Origin: Gemmatimonadota bacterium
GTDB lineage: Bacteria; Latescibacterota; UBA2968; UBA8231
DNA: 63,313 nt
Assembly: GCA_028875345.1 (NCBI GenBank)
Contig: JAPPEG010000236.1
Location: 1-63,313, forward strand
Reading direction: 5' to 3'
Part shown: positions 44,273-53,758 of the stretch, piece after piece
Layout: every line of letters begins with the position of its first letter
Position numbering within the stretch: the first letter of the stretch is position 1
Notes under the pieces: model-generated
Databases searched by the model: none
Told to the model about the DNA's origin: nothing
What the model saw: only the letters and a program-made list of their open reading frames with translations
Program-made: the position numbers and the translations under genes

Positions 44273-45310
44273 ATGCTCAAGCGCAGTCTGCTGGCCGTCG
44301 GCGGTTTGGCCGTGGTCCTGTACTTTCTGCCGTCGCCTCGGCCCGCCGCGCCGGTGCGCGCCGATCGCCTCTTGTTGGGAACTCTCGTCACGGTCAAACT
44401 CTACGGAGACGGAGCAGTGGTTCGCCCGCACCTAGAGGCGGCGTACGCGGAGATCGCCCGCGTCGATTCGGCAATGAGCCACTACCGCGAGGATGGAGCC
44501 TTGCGGCGGCTAGAGCAGCAGGCGCGGCTCGCCCCAACGCGCGGCCCGACCGGGCTGATTGCGGTCTTGACGCGCAGCCAGCACTTCGCCGCGTTGACCG
44601 ATGGAGCTTTTGACTGCACGGTGGGGGCGTTGACGAGCCTGTGGAACTTCCCCGCTGCGACAGTGCCGCCTGGTCCGGCGCAGATTGATTCGGCGCTGGT
44701 GCTGGTGGGCTACAAAGGATTGGAGGTTGCGGCCCAGTCGTTTCGGATCAACAAGTCGGGGCTACGATTGGATCTGGGAGCAGCGGCCAAAGGTTATGCG
44801 GTTGACCAAGCAGTAGCGGCGATGCAGGAGTTGCAAGTAGAAGCCGGGATTATTGAGGCTGGGGGCGATATTCGCTATTGGGGCGAAAAGCCAGACGGGC
44901 AGCCTTGGCTCTTTGGGGTGCAGCACCCGCGCGACCCAGAGCAATACCTAGCAGTAGAAGACCTCGGGCTCGCGGCGATCGCGACCTCCGGCGACTACGA
45001 GCAGTACTTTGATTGGGAGGGCGAGCGCTATCACCACCTGCTCGACCCCAAGACCGGCTATCCAGCGCGGGCTAGCATAAGCGCCACTGTGTGGGCCGCG
45101 ACCGCTCTGGACGCCGACATTCTGTCAACCGCGGTCTTCGTCTTAGGACCTGAGCAAGGGCTCGCGCTCGTCGAGGGCCTACCGGATGTCGAGGGCTTTA
45201 TTTTCTTTGCGCGAGACGGGCAGCTCATGCACCGGGCGTCAACCGGGCTGCGCGACCGCTTTCGCTTTTGCAATAGCAACAAACCTTCGCCGGGCTGTGC
45301 TCGGCACTAG
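44273..45310 (+). CDS. apbE: FAD:protein FMN transferase ApbE
   Basis: A 345-residue exported flavin transferase with an N-terminal signal/anchor (LLAVGGLAVVLYFLPS). Marks are LLLGTLVTVKLYG, MSHYREDGALRRL, RLDLGAAAKGYAVDQAV, EAGGDIRYWG, AIATSGDYEQYF, YHHLLDPKTGYPA and the metal-binding ALDADILSTAVFVLG. ApbE attaches FMN covalently to periplasmic or membrane flavoproteins such as Nqr/Rnf subunits, none of which is adjacent. It sits between the polyprenyl synthase and secDF genes in a tightly spaced series. There is no lipobox cysteine, unlike many ApbE lipoproteins. Confidence 0.92.
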   Translation: MLKRSLLAVGGLAVVLYFLPSPRPAAPVRADRLLLGTLVTVKLYGDGAVVRPHLEAAYAEIARVDSAMSHYREDGALRRLEQQARLAPTRGPTGLIAVLTRSQHFAALTDGAFDCTVGALTSLWNFPAATVPPGPAQIDSALVLVGYKGLEVAAQSFRINKSGLRLDLGAAAKGYAVDQAVAAMQELQVEAGIIEAGGDIRYWGEKPDGQPWLFGVQHPRDPEQYLAVEDLGLAAIATSGDYEQYFDWEGERYHHLLDPKTGYPARASISATVWAATALDADILSTAVFVLGPEQGLALVEGLPDVEGFIFFARDGQLMHRASTGLRDRFRFCNSNKPSPGCARH

Positions 45311-45328
45311 CGGAGTAAAGACCAATTT

Positions 45329-47851
45329 ATGAAACGCAATCGGAAACTCGTGCTAATCGTGGCACTGATCGCCGCGGCAGTGTACTACCTACTGCCGAGC
45401 GTGGATTTTTACAGCATGACGGACGACGAGCGAGAGACCTTGGGGCTGAAGGCTCCTGAGCAGCTCGTCGATTTGAAAAAGCGCTCGCTCAATTTGGGAC
45501 TGGATTTGCAGGGCGGCATTCACCTCGTCCTAGAGGTCAAAACCGAGGGGATGGAGCAGCAGGAAGCCCAAGATGCGGTCGCCCAAGCCCAGGAAGTCAT
45601 CCGCAACCGCATCGATCAGTTTGGGGTGGCCGAGCCGACCATTCAGCGCCAAGGCGACAATCGCATCATCATCGAGTTGCCCGGCGTCCAAGACGTGCAG
45701 CGCGCCAAGGACCTAGTAGGCCAGACTGCCCTGCTCGAATTCCAGCTCCTCGAACCCGCTGAAGATCGCACTCGCCTGATCCAGCGCATCGACCAAGTAC
45801 TGGCTCCGAAAGAAGAGGACACAGAGGAAGAAGAAGACCTCCTCCTTTCCTCCACACCAGAAAGCGCGCCCCTCTCCTCCATGCTCAGCCCCACCGGCGA
45901 AGATCTCACGGTCTCGGGCCGCGACTTGCAGCGCGTCAAGAATTTGCTCAACACCTCAGAAGCCCAAGAACTCATCCCCGCAGACGTGGAATTTCTCTTT
46001 TCTAGCAAGCCCGCCGGAGCCGAGGGCAATGAGTTCTACTTCCTCTACTTGGTGCGCAAAAAGCCGGAGATGACCGGGCACATGATTCAGGACGCCTTTG
46101 TCTCCATCGGCCAAGTAGTAGAGTACATGGGCCAGCCCATCGTCAATTTTTCGACCACCGACGAAGGGGTGCGGCTCTTCAGCCGCATCACGGGTTCGCA
46201 CATCGGCGAGCGCATGGCCATCGTCCTCGACGAATCAGTGTACTCGGCTCCGGTCATCCAGACCAAAATCAGCGAGGGTCGCGGCATCATCACCGGCAGC
46301 GGCACCCAAGAAGAGGCCAAAGACCTCGCCATCGTGCTGCGGGCCGGTGCCCTACCAGCCGAGGTCGAGATCATCGAAGACCGCACGGTCGGCCCCTCGC
46401 TGGGGCGCGACTCCATCGAGCAAGGCAAGACCGCAGCCATCTACAGTATGGTACTGGTCGTGATCTTCATGGTCCTCTACTACCGCGCCGCTGGGCTGAT
46501 CGCCGACTGCGCTCTCCTGCTCAACATGCTCTTCATCATGGCGGTGCTGGCCGGTTTTCACGCCACGCTGACCTTGCCCGGCATTGCCGGCATCATCCTG
46601 ACCATCGGCATGGCCGTTGACGCCAATGTGCTGATCTTCGAGCGCATCCGCGAAGAGCTGCGCTCGGGCAAGACCGTCCGTGCGGCCATAGATTCCGGCT
46701 ATGGCCACGCGCTCTCAGCCATCATCGACGCCAACGTAACCACTTTCCTAGTCGGCATCGTGCTCTATCAGTTCGGCACCGGGCCGATCCGCGGCTTTGC
46801 TCTGACCCTGTGCATCGGCATTATCTCCAGCCTCTTTACGGCCTTCTTTGTAAGCCGCACGATCTTCGAGCTGATCACCCGGAAGTCGGAGCAATCGAGC
46901 TTGAGCATCGGGCCGGTCGCGCTCTTCTCCAACCTAAATATCCGCTTCCTCTCATTGCGCAACATTGGTTTCGGCACCTCGGCGGCCGTGCTGCTCATCG
47001 GCATCGTCTCCATTTTGGGCATCAATGGCATCCGGCAGGGCATCGACTTCGCCGGCGGCACCTTGCTGGAGTTGCACTTCGATCCAGCCGTAAAAGTCGA
47101 GGACATCCGCAGCCAGCTCGGCCGCGTCCCCGTGGGCGATGCCGAAATCGACCTGAGCAAGAGCGAGATCAAGCAGTTCGGATCGGAAAACGACATTCTC
47201 ATCCGCGTCAGCGAAAGCGGAGCAGGCACCGAGGTGGCCGACGGCATCATGGGAGTGCTCAAGGCCGGATTTACCAACAATATCGAAGAAATGGAGTGGA
47301 TCCGACGCCAAGAAAAGGTCGGCCCCAAAATCGGCAGCGAACTGAGCAACGCGGCCGTGCGCGCGGTGCTGGTGGCACTGGCGCTGATTCTGATCTACAT
47401 GGCTTGGCGCTTCCACCGCTTCCTCTACGGTATTGCCGCGGTCGTCGCGCTCTTCCACGATGTGCTCATCACCCTCGGGCTGCTCTCGCTCTTCGACATT
47501 GAGATTACTCTCGCGGTGGTTGCCGCGCTGCTGGCCATTGTCGGCTACTCGCTCAACGACACGATCGTGGTCTTCGACCGCATCCGCGAAAACCTGCACA
47601 CAGCCCGCCGGCAGGGCTTTGACGGCACGGTCAACCAGAGCATCAACGAGTGCCTGAGCCGCACGCTGATCACCTCGGCGACGACCCTTATGGCAGTGCT
47701 GGTGCTGATGATCTTTGGCGGCGAAGTCAACCGCGACTTTACCATCACCTTGATGATCGGCGTCGTGGTCGGCACCTACTCGTCTGTATTCGTCGCCAGC
47801 CCAGTACTCTATCTAGGCCAACAGCGGGCCGCCGCCAAAGAGGCTGACTAA
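45329..47851 (+). CDS. secDF: SecD-SecF fusion protein translocase subunit
   Basis: An 840-residue fusion of SecD (about 1-535) and SecF (about 545-840), which use the proton-motive force to help Sec export. SecD begins with a membrane helix and has LGLDLQGGIHLVLEV, the P1 head, VEIIEDRTVGPSLGRDSI and GMAVDANVLIFERIREELRSG. SecF has GIRQGIDFAGGTLLELHF, GPKIGSELSNAAVRA and GYSLNDTIVVFDRIRENL. Twelve membrane helices are expected. An acidic insert (EEDTEEEEDLL and a Ser/Pro-rich stretch) interrupts the P1 head near residues 160-190. Natural fusions are known in several phyla. It begins 18 bp after apbE. Confidence 0.96.
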   Translation: MKRNRKLVLIVALIAAAVYYLLPSVDFYSMTDDERETLGLKAPEQLVDLKKRSLNLGLDLQGGIHLVLEVKTEGMEQQEAQDAVAQAQEVIRNRIDQFGVAEPTIQRQGDNRIIIELPGVQDVQRAKDLVGQTALLEFQLLEPAEDRTRLIQRIDQVLAPKEEDTEEEEDLLLSSTPESAPLSSMLSPTGEDLTVSGRDLQRVKNLLNTSEAQELIPADVEFLFSSKPAGAEGNEFYFLYLVRKKPEMTGHMIQDAFVSIGQVVEYMGQPIVNFSTTDEGVRLFSRITGSHIGERMAIVLDESVYSAPVIQTKISEGRGIITGSGTQEEAKDLAIVLRAGALPAEVEIIEDRTVGPSLGRDSIEQGKTAAIYSMVLVVIFMVLYYRAAGLIADCALLLNMLFIMAVLAGFHATLTLPGIAGIILTIGMAVDANVLIFERIREELRSGKTVRAAIDSGYGHALSAIIDANVTTFLVGIVLYQFGTGPIRGFALTLCIGIISSLFTAFFVSRTIFELITRKSEQSSLSIGPVALFSNLNIRFLSLRNIGFGTSAAVLLIGIVSILGINGIRQGIDFAGGTLLELHFDPAVKVEDIRSQLGRVPVGDAEIDLSKSEIKQFGSENDILIRVSESGAGTEVADGIMGVLKAGFTNNIEEMEWIRRQEKVGPKIGSELSNAAVRAVLVALALILIYMAWRFHRFLYGIAAVVALFHDVLITLGLLSLFDIEITLAVVAALLAIVGYSLNDTIVVFDRIRENLHTARRQGFDGTVNQSINECLSRTLITSATTLMAVLVLMIFGGEVNRDFTITLMIGVVVGTYSSVFVASPVLYLGQQRAAAKEAD

Positions 47852-47879
47852 AGCCAACTGGGCGGGACCGCCTCTCGCC

Positions 47880-49091
47880 ATGAAAACGATAGTAGTAGCC
47901 GCCTTTGTCCTGCTGTTGATCTACTACGGACCGCCGCAGGATCGCTCCAGCCCCTTTGACGCCGCGTGGATGCTGGGTGCGCTGGCCCTCTTGGCCGCGG
48001 CTGGAGGCCAATTGGCGCAGGCGATCCGCCTGCCAGCACTGGTGGGATGGATCGGGGCCGGGATGTTGCTGGGCACCGGCGGCTTGCAACTCGTCGATCT
48101 AGGCGCATTTTCCCTGCACCAATTGCTCTTGCTCACGGCGGGCCTCGGCGTCGGCTTCCAAGTAGGGCTGCACGTAGTATGGCCAACGCACACCTGGCGC
48201 ACGCTTGGGTTGGTAGCGGCAGCGACCGCGCTGGTCTTTGCCGCAGTGACCGCGGCCACCGCATTGCTCGGGCTGCCTTGGGAACAAGCCGTACTCCTCG
48301 GCGCATTGGCCGGCTTGTGGGGGCCTTTCACCGGTGTACCGGAATTTGGCCGGCGCGGCGCGCTAGTGCTGGCCGTGCTAGGGACGGGCTGCGCCCTCGG
48401 GGCGTTGGCTGGAACACTGGTTCTGTTGGAAACTGGAGCCGCAGGATGGGTCGGGCGCGTCGGCCTTTCGCTTGTAGCTGGCGGCGGGCTGGGGCTGGGA
48501 CTGCGCCTTTTAAGGCGATTCGCCACGCCAAGCGCGACCATAGTCTCCGGCCTAGTCGGGGCTTTTTTCTTAACAGCTCTCGCGCTAGATACTCTCGGGC
48601 TGATGGCTTTGCCCTGCGGGTTGGTGGCGGGACTCGTACAGGACAAGCAGCAAAGCCGCCGCGTGCGGTTGCTACTGCACCGGGGCGCGCCGGTGGCGTT
48701 CGTGCTCTTTTTCGCACTCTTGGGGACCGCGCTCGATCTCGGCGCACTGTGGCCGCTCGCGGACGGGCTGTACGAGGCCGCGCTCGTCCTAGTGGCCGTG
48801 CCGCTGCTTTTGCGGGGACTGGCTCCCATAGCGTACTACCCGCTACCCGGCCCTTATCCGGGGCGGCGCATTGGCTGGCGGCTCCTGCCGCGCGGCGCGT
48901 TGCTGTTCGAGTTGTTCTGCGGCCCGCACGGGCTGGCTCCCTACGTAGGAGCCGAAGGCCTGTTGGCGCAGGCCGTGCTCTTGGATATTCTCGTTTCGAC
49001 CCTGCTTTTCTCCTCCTTGTCATTGCTGGCAGATGCGAGCCTTGTCCCCGCGGAAAAGGCCCACCCCTCAGAAGAAGACATGGCGGCCTGA
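47880..49091 (+). CDS. CPA2-like cation/proton antiporter membrane protein
   Basis: A 403-residue very hydrophobic protein with about eleven to twelve membrane helices. The repeat LPALVGWIGAGMLLGTGGLQLV matches the family 'P.vlGyi.aGillGP' helix, and VLLGALAGLWGPFTGVPEF matches the second half-site. This resembles Kef/NhaP-type Na+ or K+/H+ exchangers. The usual ND/DD acidic pair in helix 5 is not evident; the aligned region reads PFTGVPEF. It may therefore be a variant or non-transporting homologue. No RCK/TrkA-N regulatory domain is attached. It lies 28 bp after secDF. Confidence 0.6.
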   Translation: MKTIVVAAFVLLLIYYGPPQDRSSPFDAAWMLGALALLAAAGGQLAQAIRLPALVGWIGAGMLLGTGGLQLVDLGAFSLHQLLLLTAGLGVGFQVGLHVVWPTHTWRTLGLVAAATALVFAAVTAATALLGLPWEQAVLLGALAGLWGPFTGVPEFGRRGALVLAVLGTGCALGALAGTLVLLETGAAGWVGRVGLSLVAGGGLGLGLRLLRRFATPSATIVSGLVGAFFLTALALDTLGLMALPCGLVAGLVQDKQQSRRVRLLLHRGAPVAFVLFFALLGTALDLGALWPLADGLYEAALVLVAVPLLLRGLAPIAYYPLPGPYPGRRIGWRLLPRGALLFELFCGPHGLAPYVGAEGLLAQAVLLDILVSTLLFSSLSLLADASLVPAEKAHPSEEDMAA

Positions 49092-49157
49092 GCCAAGCCG
49101 CTGTTGGTTTGTGTCCAACTAGGCTGATTCGTATCTTTAGTGGTCTAGATATTTTGT

Positions 49158-49850
49158 ATGGACCACATCCGCGACAACTGGGAATTGCTGCGCGCCCGCA
49201 TCGAGCGGGCGGCTGAGCGCAGCGGGCGCGCAGCAAGCGCGATTGAGGTCGTCGCCGTCAGCAAAACGCGCAGCGCCCGCGAAATCGAGGCCGCTTACGC
49301 CTGCGGCTTGCGCCTCGTGGGCGAAAACCGCATCCAAGAAGCAGCGGTCAAGCGCCCGCAGGTCGCCGCGCCCCTCGCTTGGCACTTTGTCGGCCACTTG
49401 CAGACGAATAAAGCCGGGCGAGCCGTCGAGCTTTTCGATCTCGTGCAATCGGTCGATTCCGCCCGGTTAGCGAGGGCACTCAGCCGCCGGGCCGAGCAGG
49501 CCGGTCGGACCATCGAGGTGCTCTTGCAGGTAAACACGGCCGGCAGCCTGAGCCAAGGCGGAGTGGCACCCGACCAGCTCGTCAATCTAGTCGCAGCCCT
49601 CGCGCCGCTGCCGCACTTGCGGATTCGCGGCCTGATGACCATTGCCGCCCACAGTGAGGACGAGGCCACCGTCCGGGGCTGCTTTCGGACCTTGCGCGAG
49701 CTCGGCGAAAAAGTCGCCGAGTGCGAATTTGCGGACGTGTCCATGGACTACCTGTCTATGGGCATGAGCGGCGACTTTGAACTCGCCATAGCCGAAGGGG
49801 CCAATTTGTTGCGCCTCGGCACGGCCATCTTCGGCCCGCGGCCGACCTGA
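49158..49850 (+). CDS. yggS: PLP homeostasis protein, YggS/PROSC family
   Basis: A 230-residue single-domain PLP-binding barrel protein that buffers PLP and affects amino-acid and keto-acid pools. The PLP lysine is in VVAVSKTRSAREI. LVGENRIQEAA, WHFVGHLQTNKAG, VLLQVNTAGSLSQGG, IRGLMTIA, LSMGMSGDFELAIAEGANLLRLGTAIFG are family blocks. It is 66 bp after the antiporter gene and 16 bp before yggT, the standard yggS-yggT pair found near division or ileS-lspA genes. Confidence 0.95.
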   Translation: MDHIRDNWELLRARIERAAERSGRAASAIEVVAVSKTRSAREIEAAYACGLRLVGENRIQEAAVKRPQVAAPLAWHFVGHLQTNKAGRAVELFDLVQSVDSARLARALSRRAEQAGRTIEVLLQVNTAGSLSQGGVAPDQLVNLVAALAPLPHLRIRGLMTIAAHSEDEATVRGCFRTLRELGEKVAECEFADVSMDYLSMGMSGDFELAIAEGANLLRLGTAIFGPRPT

Positions 49851-49866
49851 TGCACAGGAGATAATC

Positions 49867-50160
49867 GTGTTCGATTTCGGCGGTTTTTTTACAGACGTCA
49901 AGGGCCTCCTCATTGGTCTCATCACGATCTACAGCTATGTGGTCCTCATCCGGGTGCTGATCTCGTGGTTTAATCCCAGCCCCCATAACCCGCTCGTCCA
50001 ATTTCTGCGCGGCGTCACCGATCCGGCCCTCGATACAGTGCGCTCCTTCTTGCCGAGGTTTTTCTGGTCAACTGGCATAGACTTTACGCCGATAGTCCTG
50101 TTTTTCCTGCTCAGACTCGTCGTCGTCTTCCTCCACAATATCTTCCCCGCAGCTGAATGA
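49867..50160 (+). CDS. yggT: YggT family membrane protein
   Basis: A 97-residue protein with two membrane helices (GLLIGLITIYSYVVLIRVLISWF and FTPIVLFFLLRLVVVFLHNIF) around the conserved segment NPLVQFLRGVTDPALDTVRSFLP. It starts with GTG at 49867 after AGGAG. YggT proteins are linked to envelope or division functions and osmotic tolerance, mechanism unknown. Its stop overlaps the ileS ATG by 4 bp (ATGA), so both are co-translated. Confidence 0.93.
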   Translation: MFDFGGFFTDVKGLLIGLITIYSYVVLIRVLISWFNPSPHNPLVQFLRGVTDPALDTVRSFLPRFFWSTGIDFTPIVLFFLLRLVVVFLHNIFPAAE

Positions 50161-53100
50161 GCATGGCACCCCAACCTCCTTTTGCCCCAGTCCCGTCCCA
50201 AGTCGATTTTCCCGCTCAAGAACGCCACATCCTCAAGTTCTGGCGCGACGGCAACCTGTATCGCAAGTCCGTCGATACCCGCTCCGTTGATCGGCCCTTT
50301 CGGTTCTACGACGGGCCGCCCTTTGCGACCGGACTGCCCCACTACGGACACCTGCTGGCGTCCATTACCAAGGACGTGGTGCCCCGCTACTGGACGATGC
50401 GCGGCTACCGGGTCGAGCGCCGCTGGGGCTGGGACTGCCACGGCCTGCCCGTCGAAAACGAAGCCGAGCAGCAGCTCGGGCTCGGGTCGCGACGCGACAT
50501 TCTCGAATACGGCGTAACCCAGTTCAACGAGGCCTGCCGCGATTTGGTGCTGCGCTACACGGCCGAGTGGCAAAGGCTGATTGAGCGACTGGGGCGCTGG
50601 GTTGACTGGGACAACCAGTACCGGACCATGGACCCCGATTTCATGGAATCCGTGTGGTGGGTATTCAAGTCACTGTGGGACAAAGGGCTGGTCTATGAAG
50701 GCTACAAGTCCCTCGCTTACTGTCCCCGTTGCTCCACACCGCTGTCGAATTTCGAGGTTAATCAAGGCTACCAAGATACTCAGGACCCGTCGATCACAGT
50801 GCGCTTCCGCGTCGTCGGTGAGCCGCGCTTGTCCCTGCTCGCCTGGACGACGACCCCATGGACCTTGCCCTCCAACATGGGTTTGGCCGTCGGCCGCGAT
50901 ATCGACTACGTGCGCGTCACCACTTGCGACGGGGAGCAATTGATCCTCGCCGCTTCCCTCGTCGAAGGCCTCTTCCGCCGGCACGATAGCGAAATCGCCG
51001 AAGTAACGCCGGTTGCCGTCGAAGACCTCGTCGGATTGCGCTACGAGCCTTTGTTCGACTACTTCGCTGGCCATGCTGAAGAGGGCGCTTTCCGCGTCGT
51101 GACGGCCGACTTTGTATCCACCGAAGACGGCACCGGCATCGTCCACATTGCCCCCGGGTTCGGCGAAGACGACTACCAACTCGGTCTGGCCGAAGGCTTG
51201 CCCGTGGTCTGCCCCATCGACGCCGACTGCTGCTTCACCGACGAGATCCCAGACCTTGCGGGCGCTTTCGTGAAGGACACCGATACGCCCATCATCCGCC
51301 GCTTGCGCGCTTCGGGTCAGCTATTCTCCGAAGGCTCCATTGAGCACTCGTACCCATTCTGCTGGCGCTGCGACTCGCCCCTGATCTACCGTACGATCTC
51401 TACTTGGTTCGTAAAAATCGAAGGCGAGGTAAAGGAGAAGATGCTGGCCGCCAATCAGCAGATCTGGTGGATTCCCGAGCACATCCGCGATGGCCGCTTC
51501 GGCAAGGGCATTGAGTCGGCACCGGACTGGGCCGTCAGCCGCAACCGCTACTGGGGAACGCCGCTGCCGATCTGGCGCAACGAGGAGACGGGCGAGGCCG
51601 TGTGCGTCGGCAGTCGCCAGGAGTTGTGCGAACTCACCGGACGCGAAGTCGATGACTTGCACAAGCACTTCATCGACGAGCTCGAAATCCCAGCGCCGTC
51701 TGGAAACGGCTCGCTGCAGCGCGTACCCGAAGTCCTCGACTGCTGGTTCGAGTCTGGGTCCATGCCGTACGCGCAAAGCCACTACCCCTTTGGGCGGCGC
51801 GAGGACTTTGAAGCCTCTTTCCCAGCCAACTTTATCTCCGAGAACCTCGATCAGACCCGAGGGTGGTTCTACACTCTGACTATCTTGGCTGCGGCGCTGT
51901 TCGACAAGCCGGCTTTCCACAACTGCATCGTCGGCGGCATGTTGCTAGCTGCCGACGGACGCAAGCTGAGCAAGCGACTAAAGAACTATCCCGATCCGGC
52001 TGAGATGCTCGAAACCTACGGCGCCGACGCCCTGCGCCTCTATCTGCTCAACTCGCCGGCCATGAAGGCCGAAGAAATGCGCCTTACCGAAGAGGGCATC
52101 AAGCAGAGCCTGCGCGATGTCATCATCCCCCTGTGGAATGCCTATAGCTTCTTCGTCACCTACGCGACCATTGACGGCTGGACGCCAGACGCGCGCCGCG
52201 CGCAGACGCTCGACCACCGCCTCGACCGCTGGATTCTTTCGGAGTTGCAGACCTTGCTCCGCGACCTCAACGCCGAAATGGAAGCCTACCGACTCTATCG
52301 CACAGTGCCGGCGATGGTAGCCTTTATCGAGAAGCTGACCAACTGGTACATCCGCCGCAGCCGCCGCCGCTTCTGGAAGTCCGAAGACGACCAAGACAAG
52401 CAGGCCGCCTACGACACCCTCTACCGAGTGCTGGTGACCTTCATCAAAGCCCTGGCACCGGTCTTGCCCTTTATCACCGAAAGCATCTACCAGAACTTGG
52501 TGCGCCGCGTCGATCCCGAGGCCCCCGAAAGCATCCACCTGTGCGACATGCCGCAAGTCGACGAGCACTTGCGCGACGCCGCCTTAGAGCAACAAATGGA
52601 ACTGGCGACGCGAGCCGTGGTCTTGGGCCGCTCGCTGCGCAGCAAGCACGAGCTCAAGGTGCGCCAGCCGCTGCGGCACCTCTATCTCCTGCCCCCCAAC
52701 GGACATAGCCACCACGGGCTAGAGCAGATGACCGACCTGCTAGCCGACGAACTCAACGTCAAGGAGGTGGTGTTGGTGGAGGACGAGACCGAATTCAGCG
52801 AGGTCTCCTACCGGCCCGACTTCCGCGCCTTAGGGCCGCGCTTCGGCAAGCGGATGCCAGAAGTCGCCGCTCGCGTTCAAGCCCTGACGGCCGAAGATGT
52901 ACACCTCCTCGAAAGCGGCGGCCAGCTCTCCGTGGCCGGCGGCGAGATCGGGCTAGCCGACATCGCCGTGCAGCGCCGCGAGAAAGAAGGCGTGGTGGTA
53001 GCCCTCGACAATAACCTTGGGGTGGGATTAGATGTCCAACTCGACGACGAGTTAATCGCCGAATGCACTGCACGCGAATTCGTTAACCGCGTGCAGAACA

Positions 53101-53318
53101 TGCGCAAAGAGGCCGGGCTAGACGTCGCCGACCGCATCCACATCTGGGTACAAGGCGCGTCCGCTCTAGAGGAAGCGGTTCAGCAGCACCGCGAGTACAT
53201 CGCCGCCGAAATTTTAGCGCTAGCCCTCCACACCGGAGAACTGCCCCAAGGAGCGCTCTTGCAGCAGGAAAGGCAGGTCAACGGCTGCGACGGCACCATT
53301 GCTATTGCTAAGGCCTAG
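50157..53318 (+). CDS. ileS: isoleucyl-tRNA synthetase
   Basis: A 1053-residue class-I synthetase that charges tRNA-Ile. HIGH appears as PHYGHLL near residue 63 and KMSKS as KLSKRLKNYPDP near 605. WGWDCHGLPVENEAEQ, the CP1 editing domain (LLAWTTTPWTLPSNMGLAV; DGTGIVHIAPGFGEDDY) and a long C-terminal region are present. The sequence style matches type-2 (eukaryote-like) IleRS, which often confers mupirocin tolerance; that subtype call is inference. It starts at the ATG overlapping yggT. No T-box was found upstream. Confidence 0.96.
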   Translation: MSMAPQPPFAPVPSQVDFPAQERHILKFWRDGNLYRKSVDTRSVDRPFRFYDGPPFATGLPHYGHLLASITKDVVPRYWTMRGYRVERRWGWDCHGLPVENEAEQQLGLGSRRDILEYGVTQFNEACRDLVLRYTAEWQRLIERLGRWVDWDNQYRTMDPDFMESVWWVFKSLWDKGLVYEGYKSLAYCPRCSTPLSNFEVNQGYQDTQDPSITVRFRVVGEPRLSLLAWTTTPWTLPSNMGLAVGRDIDYVRVTTCDGEQLILAASLVEGLFRRHDSEIAEVTPVAVEDLVGLRYEPLFDYFAGHAEEGAFRVVTADFVSTEDGTGIVHIAPGFGEDDYQLGLAEGLPVVCPIDADCCFTDEIPDLAGAFVKDTDTPIIRRLRASGQLFSEGSIEHSYPFCWRCDSPLIYRTISTWFVKIEGEVKEKMLAANQQIWWIPEHIRDGRFGKGIESAPDWAVSRNRYWGTPLPIWRNEETGEAVCVGSRQELCELTGREVDDLHKHFIDELEIPAPSGNGSLQRVPEVLDCWFESGSMPYAQSHYPFGRREDFEASFPANFISENLDQTRGWFYTLTILAAALFDKPAFHNCIVGGMLLAADGRKLSKRLKNYPDPAEMLETYGADALRLYLLNSPAMKAEEMRLTEEGIKQSLRDVIIPLWNAYSFFVTYATIDGWTPDARRAQTLDHRLDRWILSELQTLLRDLNAEMEAYRLYRTVPAMVAFIEKLTNWYIRRSRRRFWKSEDDQDKQAAYDTLYRVLVTFIKALAPVLPFITESIYQNLVRRVDPEAPESIHLCDMPQVDEHLRDAALEQQMELATRAVVLGRSLRSKHELKVRQPLRHLYLLPPNGHSHHGLEQMTDLLADELNVKEVVLVEDETEFSEVSYRPDFRALGPRFGKRMPEVAARVQALTAEDVHLLESGGQLSVAGGEIGLADIAVQRREKEGVVVALDNNLGVGLDVQLDDELIAECTAREFVNRVQNMRKEAGLDVADRIHIWVQGASALEEAVQQHREYIAAEILALALHTGELPQGALLQQERQVNGCDGTIAIAKA

Positions 53319-53353
53319 TACAAACGGACGACGCGGAGAAAGGTGAAAGCAAA

Positions 53354-53758
53354 ATGGACAACAATCCCAAGCAGATGGACCAAAAAGACCTCGATTTTTT
53401 CAAAAAATTGCTCCTCGAAAAAATTGCCCAGACCTCAGACGATGTCGAAGCCATCGAAAACACCTCGCGCAACGACGCCCGGGAAACAGCCTCCGAGGAC
53501 CGCTCGACCTACTCGCTGCACATGGCCGACCACGGGACCGACGCCATGGAGCGCGAAAAATCCCTGCTCCTCGCCCAGCGCGGTGGCGATTACATCGATT
53601 ACTTAAACGAGGCCCTACAACGCATCGAGGACGGCACCTTTGGTATCTGCCGCACCTGCAAGGGGCCAATCGGCCGCGGGCGCTTAGAGGCCGTGCCCAC
53701 TGCTACTCAGTGCATTAGCTGCAAGTCCAAACGCGAAGAGGCGTCGGACTTAGAGTGA
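53354..53758 (+). CDS. DksA/TraR-type zinc-finger protein
   Basis: A 134-residue protein with an N-terminal coiled coil and a C4 zinc finger, ICRTCKGPIGRGRLEAVP...CISCKSKRE, preceded by LQRIEDGTFGIC, all typical of the DksA/TraR family that binds the RNA polymerase secondary channel. The acidic coil-tip of genuine DksA (DxxDxA) is not clear, so a more general TraR/YteA-type role is likely. The stop overlaps the GTG start of lspA. A dksA-like gene directly before lspA is a common order. Confidence 0.88.
   Translation: MDNNPKQMDQKDLDFFKKLLLEKIAQTSDDVEAIENTSRNDARETASEDRSTYSLHMADHGTDAMEREKSLLLAQRGGDYIDYLNEALQRIEDGTFGICRTCKGPIGRGRLEAVPTATQCISCKSKREEASDLE

Noticed and set aside
47933-49236. Long minus-strand frames opposite the antiporter gene
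   Set aside because: They are Arg/Pro/Ala-rich shadows typical of GC-rich genes. The plus-strand frame has clear membrane helices.
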